Below are positions 11,254 to 23,628 of a DNA stretch of 64,000 nucleotides, one piece after another. The notes under the pieces are model-generated. The model made no database searches and was not told where the DNA came from. It saw nothing but the letters and a program-made list of their open reading frames with translations. Positions within the stretch are counted from its first letter, which is position 1, and every line of letters starts with the position of its first letter. Position numbers and translations under genes: made by a program. Source of the DNA: Paraphaeosphaeria minitans (lineage: Eukaryota; Ascomycota; Dothideomycetes; Pleosporales; Didymosphaeriaceae); contig WJXW01000009.1 of assembly GCA_015832175.1 (NCBI GenBank), forward strand, positions 496,001 through 560,000, written 5' to 3'.

Positions 11254-11541
11254 GTGGACATAATCGCAGACACCGCAATATTTACTGCCGAAATGGTCCA
11301 GGGAACTGGCATCACGTTCCTATTTTCTAGGTGGGCTTGTTTGCTATGGCAGCCAATCGCACTTACGTGCGGACATCTACTTCATCACAATGCTCGTAAC
11401 GGTACCTATGATGGTCTGGACAGCCAATTCGACATCTGCTGGGGAATGGATGGCACATCGGCCCTCGATCGGCATCGTCGCATCCCCAATCGAATCTCTG
11501 TGCGAGGTCACAATCTGCTGTGCTTGCAGCGCACCAAGACA
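11254..11541 (+). pseudogene. MFS transporter fragment, decayed
   Basis: Two pieces in different frames read as the second and third helices of a drug/secondary-metabolite-type MFS transporter. The first is QGTGITFLFSRWACLLWQPIAL (about 11299-11364, shown here only as a landmark by its first residues QGTGITFLFSRW). After a frameshift near 11365 comes IYFITMLVTVPMMVWTA and GEWMAHRPSIGIVASPIES. The second piece then runs into degraded sequence (CCACSAPRHE) where intact proteins usually have a FFAHERG-like end. Neither the N-terminal helix nor the C-terminal half is detectable. It lies 250 bases after the P450 relic on the same strand. Confidence 0.65.
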
Positions 11542-12642
11542 CGAGTAAGCAAGCAAGCGAGAAATCAAGTAAGTAGGAGCCTGGAGTCCCTTAATCTGTC
11601 GGAAACAGTGCCGAACACGGGTGAATCGGCTCAGCAAAGGCTTGAACAAGCTATGAGTTGGGACCGAGGAAGATACGCAGGGAAAGGTAGTTGATGGGAT
11701 TTGACGCAGGCAAGACTAAGGCTGGTTTAGCTAAGGGACTGAGTAAGAGCTGCTGTGCATAATCCGCATATCACTATGATTCAATAGATACAAGAGTGGG
11801 ACGATGGATGCCTGAACGATGAATAGTTGGATATGGTGAGTATGCCCCCACGTACGCACGCCCCCGGCGTGGTGAATAGTGACGACAGACGGGCGAACAG
11901 GGTCGGAATGAATCGAAGACAGCTTGGGCTGCAAACAAGCTTCGCCTCCATTTGCGGTGAGGACAAAGAGACGCCAATGCTGGTGGGCAGACTGTCCCAA
12001 GGACAAGAGCTTGGCATTGTTGCAGTACGAGTTGAGCCTGGCAAATGAGGAGTAATGTGCATGCGAAGCTGGAGAAGGCCGCCTCACGCCGAGTGACATT
12101 TGGTGCCGTGTTCCGATTTGGACGGGCTTGGGTCATCGAAGTCCAGGTGATAGGCGCTGCCGCTAAAGGCGTAGAGGCACTAGCGCGTGCCAAGGTGCAA
12201 GAGCGGAACGCCCAGTATTCCCGCGCCGTTGTCAATCGCCCCTCCAGCTCGCATCGAGACCCCGCCGTGTCACCGGTCGCAGACAGATGCATCGACCCCA
12301 CAGCGTTGAGTTTTAAGAGCGTCCTCGTGTCTCTATTCCGCTACGGCCGTCAGTGCCGTGGTGGTATCGCGACTCGAACATCACCATGCCGTGAAGAAGA
12401 GCCTTCTTCCGCCCGGAGGCTAGTTCTTGGTGCTACGACCCAGCAGCGAAGTCCCCGGACCAGTCCCGGCCTCCAAAAGTAGCGTACACCATGCCAAGAT
12501 GTGGGTACATGCACGTTCTTGGCTGCGGTCATACTGTTTCCCGAGCCTTCTCCAGCGTGTGTTTAAATGGGTTGGGTTCCCCCGCATATCGATTGCTTGT
12601 CTTCCTTGGAAATATTTTGTATTCAGTTTCCCACCGCTCGCT
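11542..12642. other. Long 5' region upstream of the ENA ATPase
   Basis: About 1.1 kb without a recognised gene, directly upstream of the sodium pump, so it should hold its promoter and leader. Overlapping frames on both strands (for example 11774-12301 minus and 12045-12482 plus) have no family features. ENA genes are commonly regulated by salt and pH, but I cannot point to specific sites here. Confidence 0.4.
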
Positions 12643-15600
12643 ATGGGAAAGAAGACTCAGACTCTCGATGGCCATGTGTCCGGCCAAGCCAACACGCCTC
12701 TCTCTCGCCCCTCCCACGCCCTCACCTTCGACCAAGTCCTTGAGGAGATAGGTTGCAACTCTGAGAACGGACTGTCGGCATCCGAGGCCACAAAACGACA
12801 TGAACAATACGGGAACAACGATCTGGGAGAAGATGGTGGAGTGCAGCCGGCCAAGATCCTGCTCCGGCAGGTAGCTAATGCAATGACTTTGGTGCGTAGC
12901 ACTGCTCGGAAAGACCCACACATGTATTCTAACGCTTGCATAGGTCCTAATCTTGGCCATGGCTGTCAGCTTCGCAATTCGATCATGGATTGAGGGAGGT
13001 GTAGTAACCGCCATTGTCCTATTGAACATCATTGTTGGTTTCATCCAGGAGTGGAAAGCGGAGAAGACCATGGACTCCTTGCGATCACTCAGTTCCCCAA
13101 CCGCGACAGCAGTGCGAGACGGAAAGACCATCACTGTCCCAACCATTGAAGTTGTCCCTGGAGACATGGTAGAGATGAAGACAGGTGACACTGTTCCCGC
13201 CGACGTTCGCCTCATTGAGGCTGTCAACTTTGAGGCCGACGAAGCACTTCTCACGGGTGAGAGCTTGCCCGTTTCAAAAGATGCCGAAGCCACGTTCGAT
13301 GATGACACTGGACCTGGAGACCGATTGAACATTGCATTCAGCTCGTCGACTGTCACCAAGGGCCGCGCACGAGGAATTGTTTTTGCTACCGGGATGTACA
13401 CTGAGATAGGAAGCATTGCCATGTCGCTACGAGACAAAGGATCCCGCCGCCGTCCTGTCAAGCGCAAAGAAGACGGCTCTGCTGGACCTCACCGACACGT
13501 TCAAGCGTGGGGTCTGACTGCGACCGATGCCGTCGGTCACTTCCTGGGTGTGAACGTTGGGACTCCCCTGCAGAGAAAGCTATCTCGCCTTGCACTCCTT
13601 CTGTTCGGTATTGCTGTTGTGTGCGCGATCATTGTCCTGGCAGCCAACAACTTCGTCAACGACCAGGAAGTCATCATCTACGCTGTCGCCACTGGTCTCA
13701 GTATGATTCCGGCATCCCTTATTGTGGTCCTGACGATTACTATGGCTGCGGGAACGAAACGCATGGTCGAACGCAATGTCATTGTTCGTAACCTGAAGTC
13801 TCTGGAGGCTTTGGGTGGCGTAACAGGTATTTACATCAGCATAGAAGGATTGAATTATAACTGACCCTCTCGCAGATATCTGCTCAGACAAAACCGGTAC
13901 ACTCACCCAAGGCAAAATGGTTGCTAAGAAAGCTTGGATACCTGCCAAGGGTACTTACTCTGTCGGAACGACCGATTCTCCTCACGATCCCACCGTCGGA
14001 ACGCTCAGCTTCACCCCCAAGCCACCGAGTCAGCTAGACCCCGAGAAAGAGGGAGATGAGTCGACTTACGATCAACTCCTGGAAAACAACACACATTTGC
14101 TGGAATACCTAAAGGTTGCATCACTTGCCAATCTTGCGCATGTTCATCCTAACGAGGAGGAAGGTGGCTGGAACGCCCGAGGTGATCCCACTGAGATCGC
14201 TATTCAGGTTTTTGCCTCTCGGTTCAAGTGGAACAGGTTGGACCACACCGGGGAAAACAACCCAGAATGGAAGCAGCTGGCCGAATTTCCATTCGACTCA
14301 GATGTGAAGAAGATGTCAGTTATTTTCGAGGAAGCCTCAACATCCCAGAAACATATTTTCACCAAGGGTGCTGTCGAGAGAGTGGTCTACTCCTGCACTT
14401 GTTTATTCCAGAGCGACGATGGCACGACGGAAATGACTGATGCTATTCGTGACGAGATTCTCAAGAACATGGACGCACTGGCATCACAAGGTCTTCGCGT
14501 GTTGGCTCTGGCTAGCCGATCGTGGGACGGAACGATTACGAAGGGCGAGGATGTCGACCGCAGCCAGATTGAGGAGGGTCTAACTTTCAGAGGTCTCGTT
14601 GGCCTGTACGATCCACCTAGACCCGAAACCGCTGGATCGGTGCGACAGTGCCAGAAGGCTGGTATCCAAGTCCACATGCTCACTGGTGATCATCCTGGTA
14701 CTGCTCGGGCCATTGCTGAGGAAGTTGGCATCCTACCTTCGAACATCGCGACTATCGCCAAGGACGTTGTAGACGCGATGGTCATGACTGCATCCTCGTT
14801 CGACAAGTTGTCCGAAGCTGAGATTGACGCGCTTCCGCTTCTGCCCTTGGTCATTGCACGATGTGCACCAAACACCAAGGTTCGCATGATTGATGCTCTG
14901 CATCGCCGCAAAGCTTTCGCTGCAATGGTACGTCTTCCTTAAACTTGCTTATTATTCCGTATGACTAACGTTTCTCAGACCGGTGACGGTGTTAACGACT
15001 CTCCATCATTGAAACGTGCCGATGTTGGTATTGGTATGGGTACTGGCTCAGACGTGGCCAAGGACGCCTCGGATATCATCCTGACTGACGACAACTTTGC
15101 TTCCATCCTGAACGCCATTGAAGAAGGACGCCGGATGTTCGATAACATTCAGAAGTTCATTCTCCATCTTCTCGCTCAGAACATCGCCCAAGCATGCATT
15201 CTACTCATCGGTTTGGTTTTTAAGGATGATACTGGACTCTCGGTGTTCCCTCTCTCCCCTGTCGAGGTCATGTGGATCATCATGGTCACTTCGTCAGTTC
15301 CAGATATGGGTCTTGGTTTCGAGGTGGCATCACCAGACATTCTCTCACGCCCGCCTCAGAGCCTCAAGCGTGGTGTCTTCACCATCGAAGTGCTGCTCGA
15401 TATGCTCGTGTATGGCCTGTGGATTGCTGCGCTCTGTCTCGCTTCGTTCACTCTGGTCCTCAACGGCTGGGGGGATGGCAATCTCGGTACAGCCTGCAAC
15501 GACAGCTACAGCGGCGACTGCGAGACTGTTTTCCGTGCCCGTGCGACTTGCTTCGCCTGCCTTACTTGGTTTTCACTCTTCCTCGCCTGGCAGATGGTTG

Positions 15601-15974
15601 ACATGAGACGCTCATTCTTTCGCATGCAGCCCGGCTCCAGGAAGTACTTCACGCAATGGTTCCACGATGTGTGGCGCAACAAGTTCCTCTTCTGGTCCAT
15701 CTTGGCTGGTTTCATTACCATCTTCCCGGTTGTCTACATTCCCGGTCTTAACACTATCGTGTTCAAGCACAAGGGCATCAGCTGGGAGTGGGGTGTCGTT
15801 TTCGTTGCTACGATCTTGTTCTTCTTGGGCATCGAGACTTGGAAGCTTGCGAAGAGACAGTACTTCAAGAGGCAGGAACATGCCAAGGGGCTGCGCAGGG
15901 GAAGTATTGATTTGGAAAAGAGGACTTTCGAAAGGTACCTCAGCACGGCGATCAGCACGGATGAGAAGGTCTAG
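12643..15974 (+). CDS. ENA1: ENA-type (P-type IID) Na+/K+-exporting ATPase, four exons
   Basis: Exons 12643-12891, 12944-13826, 13876-14927 and 14979-15974 join to 1059 aa, matching the 1050-1100 aa of fungal ENA pumps. In order are the cation-ATPase N-terminal domain, helices 1-2, the actuator with TGES (residues 187-190), helix 4 with IPASLIVVLTITMAAG, the phosphorylation site DICSDKTGTLT (phospho-Asp382), the nucleotide-binding region, the hinge TGDGVNDSPSLKRADVG from residue 729, and the C-terminal helices. The VNVGTPLQRKLS stretch before helix 3 is typical of this subfamily and separates it from SERCA and plasma-membrane H+ pumps. It exports Na+ (and K+/Li+) across the plasma membrane using ATP and underlies salt and alkaline tolerance. 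All key catalytic residues are present; no sign of damage. Confidence 0.95.
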
Positions 15975-18325
15975 AAGGCCCGAGTTTCTGCTTTCAGTAG
16001 GATGAGAAGACTTGAAAATCACATTATTTACGATCATCCCGGCGTGGTTGGTTTTTGTTTTCGAGCTCGATATCTCGACAGCGTCTCATATGGTTTTGCA
16101 TAGGTACCTATACCAATTCATGTACATAAAAACATTACGTATCAATGTAATATTCTCCCACCACATCCCGCTTCCAAGTGATAACGCCGGCATGATAACG
16201 CAGCGCCCAGAAATCAACAATGGCACGCGCCGTACTTCCGAACGCAGCCCATGTCAAAGCCCAAGCCTGGAAGTCGGCACATGCCAAGCTTCCCTCTCCG
16301 CCAGCTTGGCGCTCCAAGATGCGCTAGGCTCCGTGAATGCTCGGCGCGCGCCACAGTGGCCCAACTGACCTGTGGGCATTACCTCAGCCCAGCCACTTGC
16401 GCTACCAAGAACACTGGGCTTGAGTCGCTGGACCAGGAAGTATCTAGTCAGGTCTGGTAGAGTCCGTGCGGGTGTCACGCCATATATACCTAAGATAGGG
16501 TCATGTGGGGTACCTAGGCGGGCGTCTTGGGATGCGGTTGTTGAGTAGCATTTGGAGGGGGCGAACTGCTCAATTGGATTCAGGATCCTAAGGGAGAACG
16601 AGTTGGGTGGGCTATTTTGAATGCGGTAGATGGGATTAGTCTATGTCCGTGGATGTTTGTAATGGAGTGAATGTCCGGCCCTCGGGTCATGAAAACAACA
16701 GGATCGATTGGCAAGATCAACAGCCATCGTTCTCAAGGGCGCAGGTGACAACCCTGATCTTGACCCTAACGAACATGGAATCTGTACGTGCATCGTCATG
16801 AAAGTGGTGCCTCCAATAACTACCGTACACGCTTGACCCATGGCTCTCGAGAAAATCTGAACGTCACCGTCGTTGCTATTCTGGACATGGGTGTTGGTGG
16901 GGATCCTGTTTATCGTGTGCATGTTCTGACACAGCACGTGATCAAGTGGTATGCAGAACAACCACTTAAGCCGTAATGCTTACGTGCTGAGATTGCCCCT
17001 GCAAAGCGCCATGCCGTGCTCTCGTGTGAACGTACATTCCAGATGCATATAGCGTCTCAAGTATCTCCAGAATTTAGCAATAACAGTCCGACAGGCACAA
17101 CAGCTTATAACTAATCTTATCGTTGAGATAAGAGGATGAGCCTCTTTTTGAAAGAGATGCACGGGTTGCACCTTGGTGGAACATATAATAATAATATGGT
17201 GCAAGAAAAAGCCAAGTGGAATACTTCAGGATAAACAGAGCACTGCATCCCCAGTGGTTCCACCAACCTTTATAGATCTTGGCTGCAGCTATATGTGCAA
17301 CATAGAGACTTATGTCAATGTACATTGTTCGATGAAGATACCGGGAACGTGGGTGCAACCTGATGGGGCATGGTTCATCACAGCAGTGTGCAAAATCTAT
17401 CTGCCGTGGAAGAACTGAATCTACAGGGTTGTTTGCGAGAGCTCGATGTACCCAATCATGTATCCCATGAAAGTGGAGGGTGAGCCGTTAGTTAACAGTG
17501 CTGATTCCAAGAGCTCTCAAAAGACACCCTGCCCGCGATGGAGCTCACTGTCTTCTTGGGACCAAGATGTTGTTGTGATAGATGCTACTGATGTTCGAAA
17601 CGTTTACCGTATACGCTCACATGTATGATGAATCTAAAGGAGACCAGTGATTACTCAGGGACTGGCAGACACCTAAGACAAATATGTGTCCTCAGTATTC
17701 ATGAGGACCCTTGAAGCCAAGCAGTCTGATTTGGATCTCTAATGTTTCACTAGAGAATACAATCATACTGTGGCGCTTTGTTATGAGTATGCTTCTGACA
17801 TGAGTTCAGTGCTTAATTGTTCACATGTGCGTCAGCTCAAATCGAATGACCGGGGAGTCGATGGCACATGTGAGGAGGCTAACATACCTACGCCCGACAA
17901 TGGAGCCGGTACCACCTTCTACCTGTATAGCCCTATGCAAACCCTGAACAGAAGGGAATGGTTGGTTCGAGGCTCTGTGCATATCTAAGCCGGCGGTGCG
18001 GCGTGGCGCACTAACGGTCCGTCTCTCAGGTAAATCTGACAAGCGCGTTCGCGTTCGCGGTTGCCGGGCTGCGGCTGTTTGAGCTCACTGCTTTCATGAA
18101 CACTAGACTATGTCGTATTTGGTACCAGATATCTTTGACGAGCTCGCGCTTGTACGTAAATCCAGACCGTCCAGAAGGCTCTACCTACACGCGTGCGCAT
18201 TGACAAGGATGCAGCAAGAAGATCACTGATCGTAATTTCCAATTTGGAAACTCAAATGAGCTTCCCTCTGCGCAATCGATGTACCTCGTGTCTCCGAGCA
18301 TTATCCCGTAGAGAACCCAGAAAGA
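15975..18325. other. Gene-poor stretch downstream of ENA, nothing recognised
   Basis: About 2.35 kb. The first 150 bases are AT-rich and probably form the ATPase 3' UTR. The rest holds only short unrelated frames on both strands; no transposon ends, RNA gene or tandem repeat stood out. Confidence 0.45.
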
Positions 18326-19752
18326 ATGTCACACGACGCCTACGAGGAAAGGTCCCAAATCAGACCATTTGACCCTAACATTCCCAAGGACGAGGTAGAT
18401 GGCCTGTTGCGGAAGCTCAAAGATACGCGGCTACCTCAGATACCCATTGTGCCGGATGCGGGCGATGAGTATGGTCAGTAGGATTCACGTAGACACGTGG
18501 TCGATCTCAATCTAACTGATTCTCTGGAATGGATCAACAAGCTGTACAACTATTGGTTGAATGATTTCTCTTGGCCAGATGCACAGAAGCAGATATCAGA
18601 ATGGCATCACTTCACAACCGCGATAGAAGATCTCAAAGTTCATTTCATACATGAAAAGGCCAGAGTAAGAAAAGAGAAGGCGATATCATTGCTCCTTGTT
18701 CATGGCTGGCCGGGAACATTTTTGGAGTGCGTTGTTAGATCACGAATTGTATATCAGATCCCAAGCTCACAACAGTCAGATTCCAGAATTTCATGCATGG
18801 TCTGCCCGAGCCATCAGAGCCTGACCAGCCGTCCTTCCATCTTGTTGTTCCTTCGCTGCCGGGTTTCTGTTGGTCTCAAGGACCGCCCCACGGAAAATGG
18901 ACATTGCAGAACACCGCGCGTGTATACGATAGGTTGATGGAGAATCTTGGATACGAGACTTACCTTGCGCAAGCAGGTGACTGGGGCCACTGGGTACGTA
19001 GGATGGAAAGATGCAATCGATCTGGCTTCGCTGACTCTGCTCCTTTCTGTACAGGTGGTGCGAGAACTTGGGACTGGCAGATATCCCGCGTGCAAGGCAG
19101 TCCACACCAACATGTGCCTAGGAGCGCCTACAAAAGACATCGCGTTGAATGAGAAAGAACAGGCAGCCATGGACCGGGCGAAGTGGTGGATCGGAGACCC
19201 GCTGAACGAAGGCCACATGGGGTACGCGATTGAGATGCGCACACGGCCACAGACAATTGGCGTGGCTTTCAATGACAACCCGGTGGGCATCATGATGTTT
19301 ATCGGCGAGAAGTATCAAGAGCTTGCAGATCCGACCCTGAAGACGGCGACACTGTATAATAAGCAGTTCAACCACGACCTCTGCACGATGCTGTCGTTGT
19401 ACTTCTTCACCCCGCCCTCCGTCATGACGTCGATGTTGTGCTACTACAACAATGTGCGGCATGAGGTCTACACCGAGTTTAATATGAAGGAGGAGAACCT
19501 CATCCGGGTGCCTCTCGGCGTAAGTACGTTTCCGTACGACGCGTTCCCGGTACCCAAAGCCGGGGTGGAGACCACAACGACGAATCTGCAATTCTTCAAA
19601 GGTAAGGGCTTTCGTGGATGCAAGGTGAAGAGCTGACGCGATGCAGAGTACGATCACGGTGGGCACTTTGCGTGCATGGAGTTCCCGAAGAGTTGGTGAG
19701 CGATATACGGGAGTTCTTTCCTCGACATTATGAGGTGCAACAGCCGACGTGA
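18326..19752 (+). pseudogene. Epoxide hydrolase (EHN + alpha/beta hydrolase), probably damaged
   Basis: The product reads as a fungal soluble/microsomal-type epoxide hydrolase, which would open epoxides to diols. It has the EHN N-terminal domain (RPFDPNIPKDEVDGLLRKL, SLEWINKLYNYW), the oxyanion HGWPG, the nucleophile elbow QAGDWGHW (Asp nucleophile) and the terminal catalytic-His segment HGGHFACMEFP. Introns 18727-18779, 18994-19054 and 19602-19646 are clean. Two problems remain. An in-frame TAG lies at 18479-18481; it sits in an intron-like stretch with donor GTCAGT (18474) and branch CTAAC (about 18510), but no AG exists at the phase-correct acceptor near 18524. At the 3' end the frame stops at 19699, whereas the family ending EELVSDIREFF continues in another phase to a stop at 19752, as after a one-base deletion near 19687. 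Recent pseudogene or sequence error. Confidence 0.7.
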
Positions 19753-21160
19753 CGGCAAATGCGTGAACGCCTGTTAGGTATAGGTAGTGTCTGGTGAAAA
19801 TTCCGAATGATGGCTAGTTCGCGTCGCCTAGAATAAGCCACCGGACCATCCTAGATTTTTATAGTTGTGTTAGTTTGCTGTGATTTTAGTAGGTAGGTTT
19901 TAACAAGTACTTTGTGCGCCCAGTATGCAATACCATGAGATGGGATGTTCATCATCTCGTCACCTCATGGCTGATCGTACCACGGGACCAGTTCTGTGGT
20001 TCATCAGTGTGATGTGCGCTTTTCCAGGTGTCGGAGTAATATCCGGAGTATCTAATGTTGGTGAGCATGTCTACACCTGGTCGGAGTTCGACCCTACACA
20101 TGTACGGACTCAACTTTGGCAAATTCACAATACGTACATGCAAGGACGCCGAGCACAGAATAGCCGTGGCAAAAAACGGTAAAAGGACATCACTGATCGC
20201 GTGCACCTTGTTGTAGAGGCTCATGCAAGGGAAAGCGGAAGACGGGCCAACGGGCCACTACGGTATTGGAGCCCCGCATTAAGGACATCGATCCCTGCCA
20301 AGCGGTGTTTGCTGACATTTCGATCGCCATCGCATCAATTCTAGCAAGGGGCTCTTATTGCTGAGAATGCATCATGACTCGATACATGTATCTTCCGTTC
20401 GTACTGTTAATCCGGATGGGTGACGTGGATTTGCACCTTTTACCAGCACCAGAGGGTGAGGGCACATGTTGATGGTCCACAGTTGCCGACACATGAAGCC
20501 GATATCGCTGGACCTGATCCTGTAGTGATTCGGTCTATTATACGCCTGTAAGAACATAACCTGCTCATTCATTCTGAGTGTTCACACGTGGGGGTCAGAC
20601 TGGCCACAAGGCCCCCATTTCTGTTGTTGTCGGCCACTTGTCCATGACCAGAATATGGCAGCCATCGGAGTGTTCACAATGAAGCTACATAGTCTGATGT
20701 ATATATATATATATCCCTCTGTATGTAAAGGCTACGCAAGCTGTGCAAGGGCAACAAGTCAAGGCCAGATAGAGATGTGGCTCCAAGGCGGGATGGCGTT
20801 CGCCTAGCGAGATAGCCAATAAACGGTCTACCGTCGTGGGCGCTGGGGGGGAATGGCAGGGTCAAGATAGCACATGGAGTGCATGATGTGCAAGTGCCCC
20901 TTTCCCCTGACATGTCCAAGGTGCCTTACCTTTGCGCGTGTCGCTGTTGCTGTCGCATGCCCACTCACTGCTCAAACTGCGCGTATAGCGACTGCCATTG
21001 CGAGTCCAGGAATCCTCAATTGTACGGTAGCTGTGCCGCAGGAAGAGACACCGAACAAGGACCCATCGATCGCACGTTGCGCGCCTTCATTTCCTTTTCG
21101 CGACCCGAGCGCGACGCCATTTCCGAGGTCCCTCGATGAGAGCTACGTGATCCCTTGACC
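19753..21160. other. Intergenic with a short (TA)n tract
   Basis: About 1.4 kb, no recognised gene. A (TA)7 tract lies at 20701-20714. An open frame at 20874-21158 ends just before the TBC start codon and could be an upstream ORF in its leader, but it has no family features. Confidence 0.45.
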
Positions 21161-23628
21161 ATGAGCGCTGAGGCTGTGCGCACCCCCGACGGTGACGCGA
21201 CGGCAGAGCCCACCCTGCCCGCGACCCAGCACCCACTCGCGCCTCCACTTCAGCAGCAGCGGGGATGGCTCACCAGCGTGCGGCGACCTAAGACGTCGCC
21301 GGCGCCCAAGGCTGCCATCAAGCGCACGCTGTTGACCGAAGACGATGCTCGACGCGACTCCGCCTTGGCGTCTTCTAATTCAACAGCCAGTACCGACGCC
21401 GACGCGGGCCCCGTCATCGCACCCTCGACACCCACCAGTCTGCGAAGGACGCCGAGTCTCCCCGCCATCGTTGTCCACGATGAGCCTGCCGTGCCATCGA
21501 GTAGTTCGTTACACTGCATATCGAGCAGCAACGGGGACGCCGCCGCAGATTTCCAGACATTAGACACCGTCATCCCCACCGGCGGTTTTGACGACTTCAC
21601 TTCGGCCACACAAGTTTCTTTTTCCAAGCGCGGGAGCATGCTCCTCGGCGGAAAGCGCCCCAGCAGAATGAACAAGCAGCTGGGCCTCGTTGCAGAGTGC
21701 GCGCCTGCCACCGAATCAGACGTACCGCCGCCTCGAGCTGAGCTGGACACGCCGCAGGAGCCAGAGCAGCAGGCCCTCTCCACGCCCACGACACCCCACC
21801 TCACCCCTCGAGCGCGCTCGCCGTCGCGCGTCTCGGCCAGGGGGAGGGTCGTAAGCAACCGCGCGCTGTCCACTGATGAGATGATGCTATCTCGGAAGGT
21901 GCGATCCATGTACCAACATGGCAACGAGAGCGCGGCCAATTGGGATGATGTAGAGGAAGAGGCAGCAAGCATGCGGAACAGCTATGTCGACAACAGCAGC
22001 GTCACCGACACGCCAGCTAACAGCTCGTCGCTTGCCGCTGAAGGGAGCAGAGCCGGGTCGAGCTCCATCATGAGTTCAAGGAGAGAAAGCGTGATCATAG
22101 CAAAAGGACCAAATGAGACTGCAGGTGGCATCGAGGATTGGTCTGAAATGGAGGGCGGCGAGGTTGATCGATATGGATTCATCGTCCCGAAAAAGACGGC
22201 GTCGGGCGGTCCTGGGAGCGGTCCAGATGAGCCTCGCATCCAGCGAGTATCAACAGCGCTCCAGCTGGTTTCCGAAGAACCTAGGAGAAAGGGCTTGGGG
22301 CGTAGTGTGTCAAAGGCTCGCTCCTCTCGTTCTGCTACGGCAACGGGCACACCCAAGAGGCGACGGTCGCAAAAGTCAACTAGGCCGGCAGCGTCTGTCA
22401 TGTCGAATCGCACAGCTCGAAGCACCCCCCAAAGACCATTTCGCCAGGCTGCAAACCGTTTACCGCATAACAGAGACCGCCGATTGCTTGACGAAGCTAG
22501 TGACATGCTCAGATTGCCTCCTGGTCTTGCCGAAGTTGCGGAGCAAAAAGAAGGTGGCAGAGCAGCCGAAAAGAAGAGGGCAAAGGAGATGGAGCGCGAG
22601 GAAAAATGGCGAAAGATGGCCAAGGTAGTGCAAGCAGGAGCGGAGAGCGGCGGCATGATGTTCGAATTCGATGTCAAAGACCCCAAAGTAATGTCCCGGA
22701 CATGGAAGGGCATTCCGGACCGCTGGAGGGCCACCGCGTGGTATGCTTTCCTCGCGGCGAGCGCAAAAGCAGACAAGAACAGCCCGACAGATGAAGAACT
22801 AGTCACGAGTTTCTACGAGCTACAGGACGAGAACTCGGCGGACGACATGCAGATTGATGTGGACGTGCCGAGGACCATCAATCGACACATCATGTTTCGA
22901 AGGAGATATCGTGGAGGGTGAGTCCATCGTGCTTGACCATTGTCACACATGTGCTAATAGCTACGAAGACAACGACTTCTCTTTCGAGTTCTGCATGCCA
23001 TGTCTCTGTATCTTCCTGACACCGGGTATGTGCAGGGCATGGCCGCCCTAGCAGCAACGCTCCTGTGCTATTTCGAAGAAGACCGAGCGTTTGTCATGTT
23101 AGTCCGACTCTGGATGCTTCGGGGCCTGGAGCGGCTCTACGAATGTGGCTTTGCGGGTCTCATGGAAGCCCTGGAAGATTTCGAAAAGAATTGGCTTCGC
23201 AATGGAGACGTAGCGAAGCAGCTGGTAAGCTTTCGTGGCCGGAAATGAATTCTTCCAGGGCTCGGCTAACCACGTCGTAGGATGAAATGGGCATCACCTC
23301 GACGGCTTACGGAACGCGATGGTATCTGACCCTCTTCAACTACTCATTGCCGTTTTCAGCACAGCTCCGCGTGTGGGATGTGTTTATGCTTTTAGGCGAT
23401 GCTTCCTACTCGAACGATAAGTCGTCGAGCTTCAGTGGCGACCTGGACATGCTGCATGCAACCTCGGCTGCGCTTATCGATGCAACGAGGGAGATCTTGC
23501 TCGATTCAGACTTCGAAAATGCCATGAAGGTTCTGACCTCGTGGGTGCCCATCAAAGACGATGACCTCCTGATGAAGGTGGCGAAGGCGGAATACAAGAT
23601 GCGAAAGAAGCGAGCCAAGGCAGAGTGA
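21161..23628 (+). CDS. TBC-domain Rab GTPase-activating protein, three exons
   Basis: Exons 21161-22917, 22969-23224 and 23281-23628 join to 786 aa. The first 480 or so residues are serine/threonine/proline-rich, disordered and basic. A short coiled stretch (EKKRAKEMEREEKWRKM) leads into the TBC domain: SRTWKGIPDRWRATAWYAFL, then DVPRTI carrying the arginine finger, then YLPDTGYVQGMAALAA carrying the glutamine finger, and later helices through MKVLTSWVPIKDDDL. These two fingers supply the catalytic residues that speed GTP hydrolysis on Rab proteins, so the protein should be active in vesicle traffic control. The Rab target is unknown; overall layout recalls fungal Gyp-type GAPs. ATG 21161 is chosen as the first Met of the frame. 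Confidence 0.9.

Noticed and set aside
10999..11278. Minus-strand frame reading SIDPRKDGQTWTYQRQQY and similar
   Set aside because: It looks faintly protein-like, but no family, start context or splice partners could be found between the P450 and MFS relics.
12045..12482. 145-codon plus frame and 175-codon minus frame upstream of ENA
   Set aside because: Neither has recognisable features; they lie in the probable promoter/leader of the ATPase.
20874..21158. 94-codon frame just upstream of the TBC gene
   Set aside because: No domain or coding character; at most an upstream ORF in the leader.
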